Source of the DNA: Hygrocybe punicea
Taxonomy: Eukaryota; Basidiomycota; Agaricomycetes; Agaricales; Hygrophoraceae
Direction of reading: 5' to 3'
Assembly (NCBI GenBank): GCA_963556145.1
Contig: OY744461.1
Location: 1,550,001 to 1,614,000 of the forward strand
Length of the DNA: 64,000 nucleotides
In this document: positions 54,401 to 64,000 of the stretch, in pieces
Position numbering within the stretch: the first letter of the stretch is position 1
Layout: each line of letters opens with the position of its first letter
Position numbers and translations under genes: made by a program
The notes under the pieces: model-generated
Told to the model about the DNA's origin: nothing
Database searches by the model: none
The model's input: only the letters and a program-made list of their open reading frames with translations

Positions 54401-57010
54401 GCGCTGAGAGAACTGGGTTAGTGGTGAGGACTGTTTTCAGGTTGAGAAAACACTTCTTGTGTTTTTCGGTCCATATGTTGGCGAGCTTGACGCCTCTCAG
54501 TGCTGTGCGATATGCTGATTTCCCGGCGTTTTTCAGTATGTTGGCGGAGCGTAGGAGGTCAGACAGTGGTTGCGCGAGCTTGGCGTAGCCCTGAATGAGG
54601 TCTCTAAAGTATCCCATTAAGCTGAGGAAGCTGGAGAGGGCGAGAAGGTCTGGTGGTGCCCTCCAATTGACCACGGCGGTGACCTTGGTCTCGTCGGCTT
54701 GGACACCGTCGGGTCCGACTTTGGATCCTGCGAATATAATTTCCGTCATGAAGAATTTTGACTTTTTTGCCCATAGGGATAGGCCCGTCTCGCGGACCCT
54801 TTGAAAGAAGCGCCGTGTGCGCTCTAGCATCTCGTCAAAGTCGTCCCCAGCTGTTCCGCTGTCATCCACGAAGAGTTCCAGCTGCAAAGTTGTGAGTATG
54901 TCTCCGAGGGCCTGGGCCGTGGTGTGTGCAAAGGTTGAGGGGGCGCCGGTGAGGCCGAAGGGCATCCGTTTTTGTGTAAAGAAGCTGCGGCCTTCGATGT
55001 AGAATGCTAGATACGGCCTGTTTTCCTGTGGGATGATGACTGCGTAGAAGCCCGACGCGAAGTCGAAGCCATGCACCCACCTGTGTCTGCTCAGGCATTG
55101 CTGTTTTGCGCGGATGTCGCCCTGCGGCATTGGGAACACTTCCATTACGTTGTTCAGTGCTTTGTAGTTTTGGCAGAACCGCCACTTCGCGGGTTTTGTG
55201 GTTTCCGGGGTTGGTGTCTCGGGTGGCTGTCGTGGCTCTAGGTCGTGTGGTGGTGGGAATCCGTGGGCGGTGCATTCCTCGTTGACCTGGTACTGCAGTT
55301 CCTCCATTGGGAGTCCTGGGCCATCGTGGGCTTTGTGTCCCAGGGCGATGGGTGAGGTGCATTTCACGTCCTCCGGTCGTATCGTTTCTATGATGTTGGC
55401 GGCCAACAGCTCATCTATGGTTTTGTTGAGGAACTCGCGTTGTGCTATGTTGAACTGCCGTTGTCAAGGTACCCGTTTTGGGAACACTGTGTCGGGAGGT
55501 ATGTGTATTCGGTGTTCGGCGCCGGGGACAGGGCTCACCTCGCTCACAGATAGGGCAAAACAGTCCGCGAACTCGCGAAGCAGGTCTTCCATTTGTGTTC
55601 GTTGGGTGAAGGTGAGGTCATGTCCGAGTTTAACGTCAGCCAGTACTGCTTCGACGCGCTCTGTCTTGAATGGGTCAGTTTTCCTGGTGAAGATTGATTT
55701 ATCGGCGTCCAAGTCGACCTCCGGTTGCATGTCTCTGATGTCGTCGTCGTCCTGTTGGCAGTGTTCCTGGGTAGTATAGATCGGTTGGCTTGGTTCTGGC
55801 TTGGGCGGACGTTCGGGCGCCGTGTGGGTTGTGGGCTGTGCGTGGATAAACGAGGTGGTTCTTCTGCATCGATCGCGGCGTCCCTTGCGGCGGCTCGTCC
55901 ACTCCTGGGTTTTCTCAATGCCATCTATGTCACATTCAAGCTGTGCGGTTCTCGATGGGCCAGCCGGGTGTCTCGGCATGCGGTATCCTTGGAGTTCGGG
56001 TGGTAGGTATGCAGACCTGTTGTTCACCCGATTGAGTGTTTTGCCCAGGATCGTGTCCTCGTGTCCGGCGAGCGAAGCGAAGGCGTTGCGGGAACGGGTA
56101 TGTGTTTTTCCTTCTTTACCGGGTGGTTCGTCGTTCACCAGGCTGGTGGGTGTTTGTGGGTATCCGTGCTTGCGGCGCCAAGATAGGCCGACCCCTGTGG
56201 TGATTGGTCTTGGTGTTAGAGCCGCTGCCTGAAGGGTGTCGCTTAGTGTCGTTGTAGCTGGGAGGGTTTGGGGTCGTTTGGGGTCGTCGTTGGTGTTGTT
56301 GTCATTTAGTATCGTCCTCCAGCCACCGTTGTATGGTATGCTCAGCGTGTCATCTTCGTAGTTATGGATAGCCTTATATTGCTGGAGCAGCGGCTTCCCA
56401 AATAGGAGTGATCAATTGCCTCCGCTTGGGAATACCTCGAACGTAGCGTGTCTGTGCAGTCCATCGAGGTCTATGTCACCAGTCCATTGGCCCTGCGATG
56501 GTATTTTGGCTCCGTTCGCCATATGAAGCGTCATGCGCGATGGGAACAGTGCGCCGAGCCGATCTCTGTACTTTTTGTATGTTGACGTGCACATGGAGTT
56601 TACCATGGCCCCGTCGTCAAACAAACTTCTTATTTTGTGAGGAATTCCTTGTGGGCCTCGCAGGCTTATTGGGTGGATGAATGGTTTCGCTGGTAGAGCG
56701 TCTCTCTCAATCACATACGGGTCAATGGTCTCGTGTTCGGGTATATGGTACACGGTGTTCGTACTGACTATGGGGGCTGTGTCCGTATGCGCAGTTGTAT
56801 TGAGGGGGCTCATCCGTGTGTCCCTGACCCATCCCGTACTTTGGTCGGGGACCTGTGTGTCCACCTGGTGATTTTGTTGGGCTGCCCGACTTTCGTCTAT
56901 GCGGACGGCCCTTCACCATTTCCCTGGCCGTTGTCGAGTTCGTTCGGGTAGTTGTAGGTTCTGTACAGTTGCTTGTAATTGTCGTATCCGTAGTGGTGAT
57001 CGTTAGGGCA
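51470..57010 (-). pseudogene. Ty3/gypsy retrotransposon polyprotein, decayed
   Basis: Order on the minus strand: aspartic protease (LFDDGAMVNSM, about 56590), RT (WRFCQNYKALNN, VHGFDFASGFYAVII, LELFVDDSG near 54870), RNase H (FIITMDGCKEGFGAVLSQ, LEMDCQALHDVLNSTD), then after a solo-LTR insertion GDALSRKDEE, the integrase zinc finger (LEHDKTHMGRD...CGRCKNFG) and the integrase core with all three acidic residues (GDYTSMPMG, FMTDGGSHFD, GLIEGSKK). Domain order PR-RT-RH-IN defines Ty3/gypsy. In-frame TGAs at 56412, 55464, 52592 and 51704 sit at probable TGG or CGA sites. The gag part is cut off at about 57010 by the 45-bp array, and I see no LTR pair. Confidence 0.85.
53211..54093 (+). mobile_element. 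Solo LTR inside the gypsy RNase H region
   Basis: 883 bp starting TGTAGATGCGGGTTC and ending TCGACCCTCTACA, so the ends are inverted TGTAGA/TCTACA. GCGT flanks it on both sides (53207-53210 and 54094-54097). Taking it out rejoins STDLNA with THACWRDGVLAHQITDV. It carries a CACGT-type microsatellite at 53968-53995. The same family sits at 19400-20305. Confidence 0.8.
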
Positions 57011-57061
57011 TTCAGCAAGATATTACCAACTCACTTGGGATGCCTGAAAATGAGATCACCC

Positions 57062-57830
57062 AACTGACTTGGGGATAGCTGAATCAGCCTGAGATATATC
57101 CTGGGCCAACTGGGATGGTCCAGGCTGATGTTCTCAGGATATATTCTGGCCCAACTGGGATGGTCCAGGCTGATGCTATCAGAATATATCCTGGCCCAAC
57201 TGAGATGGTCTAGGCTGGTGCTATCAGGATATATCCTGGGCCAACTGAGATGGTCTAGGCTGATGTTCCCAGGATATATCCTGGGCCAACTGGGATGGTT
57301 CAGGCTGGAGCTCTCAGGATATATCCTGGGCCAACTGGGATGGTCTAGGCTGATGCTGTCTGGATATATCCTGGCCCAACTGGGATGGACTAGGCTGATG
57401 CTCGCTGGATATATCCTGGGCCAAATGGGATGGTCTAGGCTAATGTTCCCAGGATATATCTGGGCCAACTGAGCTGGTCCAGGCTGATGTTCCCAGGATA
57501 TATCCTGGGCCAACTGGGATGGTCCAGGCTGGAGCTCTCAGGATATATCCTGGGCCAACTGGGATGGTCCAGGCTGGAGCTCTCAGGATATATCCTGGGC
57601 CAACTGTCATAATCCAGTCTGAAGATCTCAGAATATATTCTGGACCAACTTGGATGGTCCAGGCTGATGTTCTCAGGATATATCCTGGTCCAACTGAGCT
57701 GGTCCAGGCTGAAGGTCTCAGGATATATCTTAAGCCAACTACAATGGTGCAGGCTGATGTTCTCAGGATATATATCCTGGCCCAACTGGGACTGTCCACA
57801 CTAATGCCACCAGCATATATCTGTTGCAAG
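57062..57830 (+). repeat. 45-bp tandem array, left
   Basis: About 16 units of 45 bp, each with the perfect 14-bp palindrome CAGGATATATCCTG and CCAACTGGGATGGTCCAGG. Because 45 is a multiple of three, several frames stay open with a 15-residue periodic peptide (WSRLMLSGYILAQLG); this is a by-product. The inverse array is at 63530-64000. Confidence 0.9.
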
Positions 57831-58052
57831 CTGATGATAATATGCCTCAATGTCCAAGTGGCTGGTTATTCCTTTGATTGCTTTGTGATATCAATAGGCT
57901 GATTTTCTGCAATGATATTATATTTCTGCAGCATAGATTGTAGCCAGCTAGCATAATCCCTTATCATGCATCAACCTCATGATTGTTTCCCAGCAGAACA
58001 TGATTGATTTATCACATTTAATAACTGGTAACTGCAACTACTCATGAAGCCA
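57831..58052. other. Spacer, nothing recognised
   Basis: AT-rich segment between the left array and the minus-strand gene; no motif recognised. Confidence 0.4.
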
Positions 58053-58634
58053 TTATACAGGTACACCCTTTTTGAGTTTCTTCTTTGAAGGTCCCTGCTC
58101 ATTTGCCTCCTCTGTATCCATGTGACGTTTGGACTGTTTCCTATTTTGAAATTAGTATTCTTGTCTCAACTTATCCCATATTAATAACTTACAATCTGTC
58201 AGCAGATGGAATCTGCTGAAATACTGACTTCACCTCTGTTCTCCATGTCCATCATTTCCCCCACATATCATTTCCTTTTCCAACACCACTATCTTTTTCA
58301 ACACAGCTTTCCAACTCCTGCCCATCACCTCTAGCTTTTTTCTTGTTCTGTTGGGATTGTTGCTCATTCTTAAACCAATTGGCAATTTTCTACTCCAAGT
58401 TAATATGATAGAATGAAGAGAAGTTAAAACAGCACTAACTTTGTGAAGGATGTCATTATCATCAGGCAGAGAAAGTGGTGTTTTGTTGGCTCCCTTCCTC
58501 TCCTTTTGAAGCTGGTGCAACTCTTTGATAATCCCAGTTCAAATTTTTTTCTTATTTTCATTCTTGGTGGTGGAAACATATTTGTTATAGTGAGACTTGA
58601 GGATTTCCTGGATTTCTTCAGTAGCCCAAGCCAT
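58053..58634 (-). pseudogene. KDZ-associated second gene, uncharacterised, decayed
   Basis: ATG at 58634 (MAWATEEIQEILKSHYNKYV), Lys-rich, then TGA at 58539-58541 in KKKI-TGIIKELHQ. It continues QKERKGANKTPLSLPDDND, VSAVLTSLHSIILTWSRKL and KVLEVMGRSWKAVLKK-like sequence. After an intron near 58250 comes VKSVFQQIPSADR, and after another at about 58135-58190 the tail KQSKRHMDTEEANEQGPSKK and KGVPV, stop TAA at 58053. I recognise this as the helical, basic companion protein often found beside KDZ transposases in mushroom genomes; function unknown. Exon joints are approximate. Confidence 0.5.
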
Positions 58635-58849
58635 TTGGAGTTTAGACTGGAGGATGAGAGTGAATTAAAAGTTATAAAAGAAGTTGGGATGAACTTCTGA
58701 AAGCTGCAACAGATTTTCCTTGCCAATTGTGAGAGTATTAACTCAGAAATTGGAGTAAACTTGATTTGCAACTGAGTGACGTGGCCAATTCCCACGTCAA
58801 CAATCACATGTTCAAGATATCACATGATGGTTCAAATGTATTTAAAAAC

Positions 58850-59080
58850 TCCGAAACCTACAGTTTCGCCCTTTAGTGCTCTTCTCCCACTTCCACTCAC
58901 CCTGGCAGAGAGAGCCAAATCTCTCTGCTTGATGCCAGGGCACCGAAGTCCTGGTGAGGGTGCAGCCTGTGGTGATTTGCACTCAATTGACACCTTGATA
59001 TGTCACCAGCAGAGAGGGTGGCCTCTCTGCTATTCCCTGGGCATGGGTCCTGGGTGGGTGACCTTGAAAGGTTCTAAAAG
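58850..59080. repeat. Paired hairpins AGCAGAGAG
   Basis: Two stem-loops, GCAGAGAGA...TCTCTCTGC (58904-58932) and AGCAGAGAG...CTCTCTGCT (59009-59033), lie within a CCCTGGCAG/CCAGGG-rich segment that may itself be a small inverted-repeat element. Confidence 0.4.
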
Positions 59081-59159
59081 TTTTCATAGTAGTTTTTATC
59101 TCGGAGGAGTTAATTAATAAAATAAACAATTGTGAATTTACATTTTTGAAGTAAGTGTT

Positions 59160-60410
59160 TGCCAGCTGATGACCTCGCGAAGCCGGCACACATGTCAATA
59201 TTTCAATGGACATGGTGGCATGTTTCACGAGGTGGTCATTGCCGTCGGGGCATACACCCATCCATACCTCGTGAAGCTGGCACACGCGTCAATAGACGCG
59301 GCGGCGGCTTTCGTGAGGTGTTGGAGTTGGTGTCGTCGTCGCTGTCGTTGATGGATGGCACCACCCCTGGAGACCTCGTGGACACAGTGCCAACGTCCAT
59401 TGACGTGGTGGTGCATGTACACAAGGAGTTGGGATGATCCCATCGGGCTCTCGTGGGGCCGTTGGCTGCATAGGCGAGTGGCCATCCACACCTCGCGAAG
59501 CCGGCACACGCGTCAATGGACGCGGCGGCAGGATTCACGAGGTATTTGGGTGGTGGGGTTGGGGCCATCGTCGTCGTCGTCATCATCGTCGTCGTCGTTG
59601 CTGGCTGGGCGTTGGGCGTTGTGGTTGGGGCTGTTGTCGTTGTCGTTGTCGTTGTCATCGTCGTGGTGCAGCCGTTGGGCGTTCTGGTTGGGGCTGTTGT
59701 TGTTGTCGTCGTCATCGTTGTGGTGGAGCCATTGGGCGTTCTGGTTGGTGCTGTCGTCGTCGTCGTCGTGGTGGTGGTGGTGGAACTGTTGGGCGTTGGG
59801 CGTTGGGTGTTGGGCGTTGGGGCTGTCGTCGTCATCGTCGCCGTCATCATGGTGGTGGAGCCGTTAGGCGTTGGGTGTTGGGTGTTGGGTGTTGGGGCTG
59901 TTGTAGTCGTTGGCGTCGTCGTGGTGGTGGAACCGTTGGGCATTGGGCGTTGGGGTCAGTGTTGGGTGTTTCTGGGGCCGTCGTTGTTGTCGCCATTGCT
60001 GGATGTGGTGGGGCCATTGGGTGTTAGGCGTTGTGGTTGGCGCTGTCGTTGTTCGTGGTGGAGCCATTGGGCGTTGGGTGTTGGGCGTGTTGGGTGTTTC
60101 TGGGGCCGTCGTTGTTGTTGTTGGATGTTGGAGGTCGTTGTCGTCCTCGTTGTTGGATGTTCACCGCGTTGGTGGGGTCGTCTCCGTGGGGCATTGGTTG
60201 TTGGGGGTGGGGCTGTTGGGCCTTGGGCGGATTTTGGGCGCTGGGCGGATTTTGGGCGTTGGGTATTTCGCTGTTGTTGGGTGTTGGCCCGGGTGGTTTT
60301 GGTCAGGGCGTTGTCGTCCTGGATGTTCGCGGCGTTGGTGGGGCCGTCTTGATTAGATGTTGATGGTGTCGTCGTTGTCGATAAGCATAGTGCCTGGCCT
60401 CACCATCGAC
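59160..60410. repeat. GTC/GTT low-complexity block with inverted-ended 60-bp units
   Basis: 59165-59560 holds three units bounded by ACCTCGYGAAG and TTCRCGAGGT. 59560-60330 is GTCGTCGTC and TTGGGCGTTGGG minisatellite. Frames of up to 278 codons are open but consist of Val/Gly/Trp or Thr/Pro runs. Confidence 0.7.
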
Positions 60411-60570
60411 GTTGGTGGCTGCGCAGACCTGTAAGTCAAAGTCAGTAGAAGAGCATATACTAGTAGTTTCGGAGTTGAGCACTGCGTGGCTGCCTCATTG
60501 CAAAATTGCATTGTTCTTGCACTCAAACTTGATTCTCTCTCATCTTTTCAGCCAATCTACTACCACTAAT

Positions 60571-63430
60571 ATGCCCATAACTACTGCTACTACTGTCAGT
60601 AAAAAGGCTGGTGCACCGGCACCTCAATCTCAGCTTGCCAGAGATCTTGATCTTGATCTGGACATGGCTTCCGATTTGAGTTCCCTTCGATCGGACGATG
60701 ACCAATCAGATGCCCAAATGGACACTGTCGCGACTCTTTCCAGCAACATCATCTCATCCTACTATGGCCTTTACCTTTCTGGTTCTTGATCAATTCTACA
60801 TTGATGCCATGGAGTGCAAGACTTCTGCTTTCAACTTTTACTCAAAGCTCAGGAGGTTGACAGACAACAATTTTCCACATTTAATACCAGTAATTTTGTT
60901 CTTTTCAAATTAGAATTTCAGACATTAATACAATCTTTTCATAGGATCATTATCGTGAATTAATGCGTGTGTCAAGGCAATAGAGAAACTTGCTTGATCT
61001 GAAACGTGCTGGCTTGGCACATGACCCCACCATTGATTGTAAAGATGGTGGTCTTGCAGTTTTTTGTCCAAGCTGTCCTCAACCTGGTATAAATGTGTCA
61101 GAGGATGAAATAAAATGCTCAGAGACACCATAAGTTATTTTGTCTGTTGTGAGGTGTTCACACTGTCATAATGTGAAACAGATGGGTATACTATCCAAAA
61201 ATTGTTGCAGATGGAAACTTTAAGCTAGATCATGTTATTTCTAAATGTCCTGAAAAGGATGTCTGGTTGAGTGATGGGCATCAGTTCATGACAGGTGAAT
61301 CTGCATATCCAAGGCATTTTGCTAATTCTGTGGAAGAAATCCAGGTTTATCCTGTGGATATATTTCTATATATTGGCTGGTTCTTACAATTATTCAAGAA
61401 ACACAAATGTAAAAATCACAGAGCAATCAGTCAGGCAAATGTGCATCATAAAGACCATCTTCGTGCCCCTGGAGTGGGAGCATGTGCTTGTGCAAATCAT
61501 GGATGTTTTTATCCACATAGTGTTGTGGACTTTCAAAAGGGTGAAAGGTATGTCTTGCTTGTTAACACATGAACTATATTTACTTTGAGGGCCTAGACAA
61601 GTTAACATGGACTATGCATTCTGCCAGGCATTGGCTCAAAACTCACTCACACCAAAGGCCATTGGAATTTATGATATCATATGTTCATGGTCAAGAAACT
61701 TTCTTTGGTGGGTTTCTCAAAGCAGCACTTTAGATCTAAGAGAAGATCTTGAAATTCTATATGGCATTGGAAAATTTCATCTTGGAGCTCATAATCAAGA
61801 ATGTTTTCCTCTGTATTCTCTCAACTTTATCCAAGGAGCTGGACAGATTGATGGGGAGATTCTGGAAACACTCTGGGCAAATTTGAATAAAGTTGCCAGT
61901 GCAACAGGTACAATGTCTCAGGCACATCATCAGGAGGTTCTGGATAATTATATGAATGATTCCAATTGGAAGAAACTTATCAAGTCAGGTATGATTTCAA
62001 TATGTCTTGATATACTTTTCTCAAATATTTGCAGCTCAATCTATTGCTAAAAAGTAGAACAAAGCTGTCCTTGAAAGAGAGGAGATGAAGGTTGCCTTGG
62101 ATGAGTTGACTGACAGACTTAGTGATGAGTGGATTGCAGAATGGACATAGTTGGAAGAACTGGCTATGAATGAATGTGGGGACATGTTAAAAGTGTATGA
62201 TGTAGCTGAAACCCACGGTAAGCTTCAGTTTATGTAGCTGCCATTCAGTATATTGATATGTCAATCTAGCTTGCAGTCTTGCAGATGTGCAGTTGGAACT
62301 GGCTGAAATGGAAAACAAGTCTGGTGATAAGATGGGATATTCCAATATTTTGTCAATAGGATTGAATGTGGAGGAGGAATAGTATGTATTTATTGATTTA
62401 CTGAAGCTCATGTTATTTCTCACTCATTCTAACATGGAATGGCTCTTTGTCAGTACATACGAACACTGCACAGACCATCATTGGCTGACAAAAAGAACCT
62501 TCTCAAGAAATGACAGAAAGTCCAAGCTCATATTGTCAGCTTTGAAAAGAAGCTATCAGCGCTCACTATCACGAATAATGTAGAGAGTGCAGATCTCATC
62601 AGAATTGGTATGTCTGAGGGTGGGGATGAAGAACAGGATCTATCAGATGATGAGGAAGAAATCAACCATACAGCTGAAAAGGTTATACTTCTGCTTCCAT
62701 CAAATCTTACTCCAGAGTGTCAAAATTGGCCAGGACTAGTTGAAGGTGGCCTTGGGTGGAAAATCCATCATAATGTGCAAAAAAGTCTGAATCATTCTCA
62801 TATTTATAGATGTCAACTTAATTGTTTTACCTGTAGATTCGGAATTCAAAAAGTACTAAACAATCCACAAGAGTCTGGAGCCAGATTCACACACTGGATG
62901 GGAAAATTGCAACAATTGTAGCCAGCTACAATCATGCTCATGAAGGACGGCAGTGACTTGGCTACATTGATTCCAATTATCATCCTATTAACAAAGGTGA
63001 CCTTCAGATGCCTGCAGATATTACTGAGGCAAACAGAATTGGGCAAAAGTCTTACAAGCTGCCATGGTTCTGGAGAATTGGAAATCAGGATAGTGATGAA
63101 TCAAGTGAATATATGAAAGACTGTGGGTGCATATCTGAGTGTTCAACACAGTTAATAATGAAAGTATTTATAGTTTACAGGGTCAATTGTTTATGAAGCC
63201 ATGCAAGATATCATCGATGGAATGAACAGGTCATTCAACTTCACCATGAGATGAAATGGACCATCAACTACTTTAAATTCCACAAGGATAAGTAAGAAAA
63301 TTGGGCAATGCAGCAAGAAATGGAGGGGGATGAGTCACTGTACAACCAGGGATTAAGAAGCTATGCTTCCAAGCAAGCTCAAACCTGGGCAAGGTTAGAG
63401 TCAAGAGCATATCATTTATTTGATTCAATT
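60571..63430 (+). pseudogene. KDZ transposase, decayed
   Basis: Signature blocks in order: HYRELMRVSRQ (TAG at 60981-60983 replaces Trp), FCPSCPQPGINV, KDVWLSDGHQFM, CKNHRAISQANVHHKDHL, GVGACACANHGCF (Cys cluster), VNMDYAFCQALAQN, IYDIICSWSRNF, GIGKFHLGAHNQECFPLYS, FIQGAGQIDGEILETLWANL, DNYMNDSNWKKLIKS and a charged C-terminal half to about 63430. These are diagnostic for Kyakuja-Dileera-Zisupton transposases, whose D-D-E core includes the IYDI Asp and GEILETLW Glu. Many TAG/TGA codons at probable Trp, Arg or Gln sites and several introns. The 60571-60790 segment (MPITTATTVSKKAG) may be a separate first exon. Confidence 0.75.
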
Positions 63431-63529
63431 TTGGGGGATAGTAGAAGTACAAACAAGGTGTATTAAATTAGTGTGAACTTGACAAATGTACAACAAGTTT
63501 GGATGGTAACTGTTGGGCCAGGATTATGC

Positions 63530-64000
63530 TGAGAGCTCCAGCCTAGACCATCTCAGTTGGCCCAGGATATATCCTGAGAACATCAGCCTGGACCATCCCA
63601 GTTGGGCCAGGATATATCCTGAGAATATCAGCCTGGACCATCTCAGTTGGCCCAGGATATATCCTGAGAACATCAGCCTAGATCATCTCAGTTGGGCCAG
63701 GATATGTCCTGACAGCATCAGCCTGGACCATCCCAGTTGGGCCAGGATATATCCTGAGAATATCAGCATAGACCATTTTAGTTGGCCCAGGATATATCCT
63801 GACAGCACCAGCCTGGACCATCCCAGTTGGGCCAGGATATATCCTGAGAATATCAGCCTAGACCATCTCAGTTGGGCCAGGATATATCCTGAGAATATCA
63901 GCCTGGACCATCTCAGTTGGCCCAGGATATATCCTGGGAACATCAGCCTAGACCATCTCAGTTGGGCCAGGATATATCCTGACAGCATCAGCCTGGACCA
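63530..64000 (-). repeat. 45-bp tandem array, right (cut by window end)
   Basis: About ten units, reverse complement of the 57062-57830 unit, each with CAGGATATATCCTG; runs to the last base of the window. Confidence 0.9.

Larger units (their letters stand above)
57062..64000. mobile_element. Decayed KDZ element bounded by inverted 45-bp arrays (right end outside window)
   Basis: The two arrays have opposite orientation and enclose a KDZ transposase (plus) and a second gene (minus), the usual two-gene content of such elements in mushrooms. The arrays would be terminal or subterminal repeats. Array unit counts differ and the right one is open, so true ends and target duplication cannot be set. 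Confidence 0.6.

Noticed and set aside
57062..57830. Regular repeats resembling a CRISPR array
   Set aside because: The 45-bp units are contiguous with no unique spacers, they vary gradually, and the genome is eukaryotic.
59236..60356. Frames of 148-278 codons over the GTC/GTT block
   Set aside because: Simple-sequence by-products with Val/Gly/Trp or Thr/Pro runs and no domain.
1..64000. tRNA, rRNA or snRNA genes
   Set aside because: No cloverleaf with A and B boxes or rRNA-like segment was noticed by eye; a covariance-model scan would be needed to exclude short RNAs.

Overview
The window reads as nuclear DNA of a filamentous basidiomycete, most likely an agaricomycete mushroom. The evidence is short GT-AG introns of 45-80 nt, a mushroom-type tyrosinase, and a dense set of transposon families typical of that class: KDZ (Kyakuja/Dileera/Zisupton), CACTA/Plavaka, RecQ-like helicases, DUF6589 proteins, Ngaro/DIRS and Ty3/gypsy. 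Host genes are few. They are a broken TFIIE-alpha gene (1011-3409), an apparently intact tyrosinase (3800-5464, minus), a possible small secreted cysteine-rich protein (7381-7696, minus), and a glycoside-hydrolase-like gene now in three pieces (40488-40650, 23811-23923 and 23271-23434, minus). I found no tRNA, rRNA or CRISPR.

Layout. 1-1010 is an LTR-like retroelement end, repeated in inverted orientation at 21078-22975. 8102-19107 is a candidate DNA element bounded by about 150-bp inverted repeats. It carries a RecQ-like helicase (+) and a DUF6589 gene (-), convergently arranged. Its right inverted repeat is split by a 4.0-kb Ngaro-type element (14986-19024) with split direct repeats A1-ORFs-B1-A2-B2. 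That element is itself hit by a 158-bp mini-LTR. 19400-20305 is a solo LTR.

23924-40487 is a 16.6-kb CACTA/Plavaka-type composite element. It has CACATCAGG termini, a 3-bp TGA target duplication, a Tnp2-type transposase, four cargo genes, an inner inverted duplication and arrays of hairpin repeats. It sits inside the glycosidase-like gene, whose coding frame rejoins exactly across it. A 376-bp MITE (23435-23810) with 107-bp perfect inverted repeats and a related terminus sits in the same gene.

41183-42200 is a non-autonomous hAT-like element. 42270-48725 is a near-perfect 3.1-kb-arm palindrome around a 200-N scaffold gap. 49068-51187 is a broken gag-like ORF. 51470-57010 is a decayed Ty3/gypsy element (minus) that contains a solo LTR. 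57062-64000 is a decayed KDZ element flanked by inverted arrays of a 45-bp repeat; the right array runs off the window.

Across unrelated elements, almost every in-frame nonsense codon is TGA or TAG that one C:G to T:A change would produce from CGA, TGG or CAG, which suggests RIP-like or methylation-driven decay. Most genes here are therefore annotated as pseudogenes. Exon boundaries, family names and the composite-element models come from reading the sequence and were not tested by database search.
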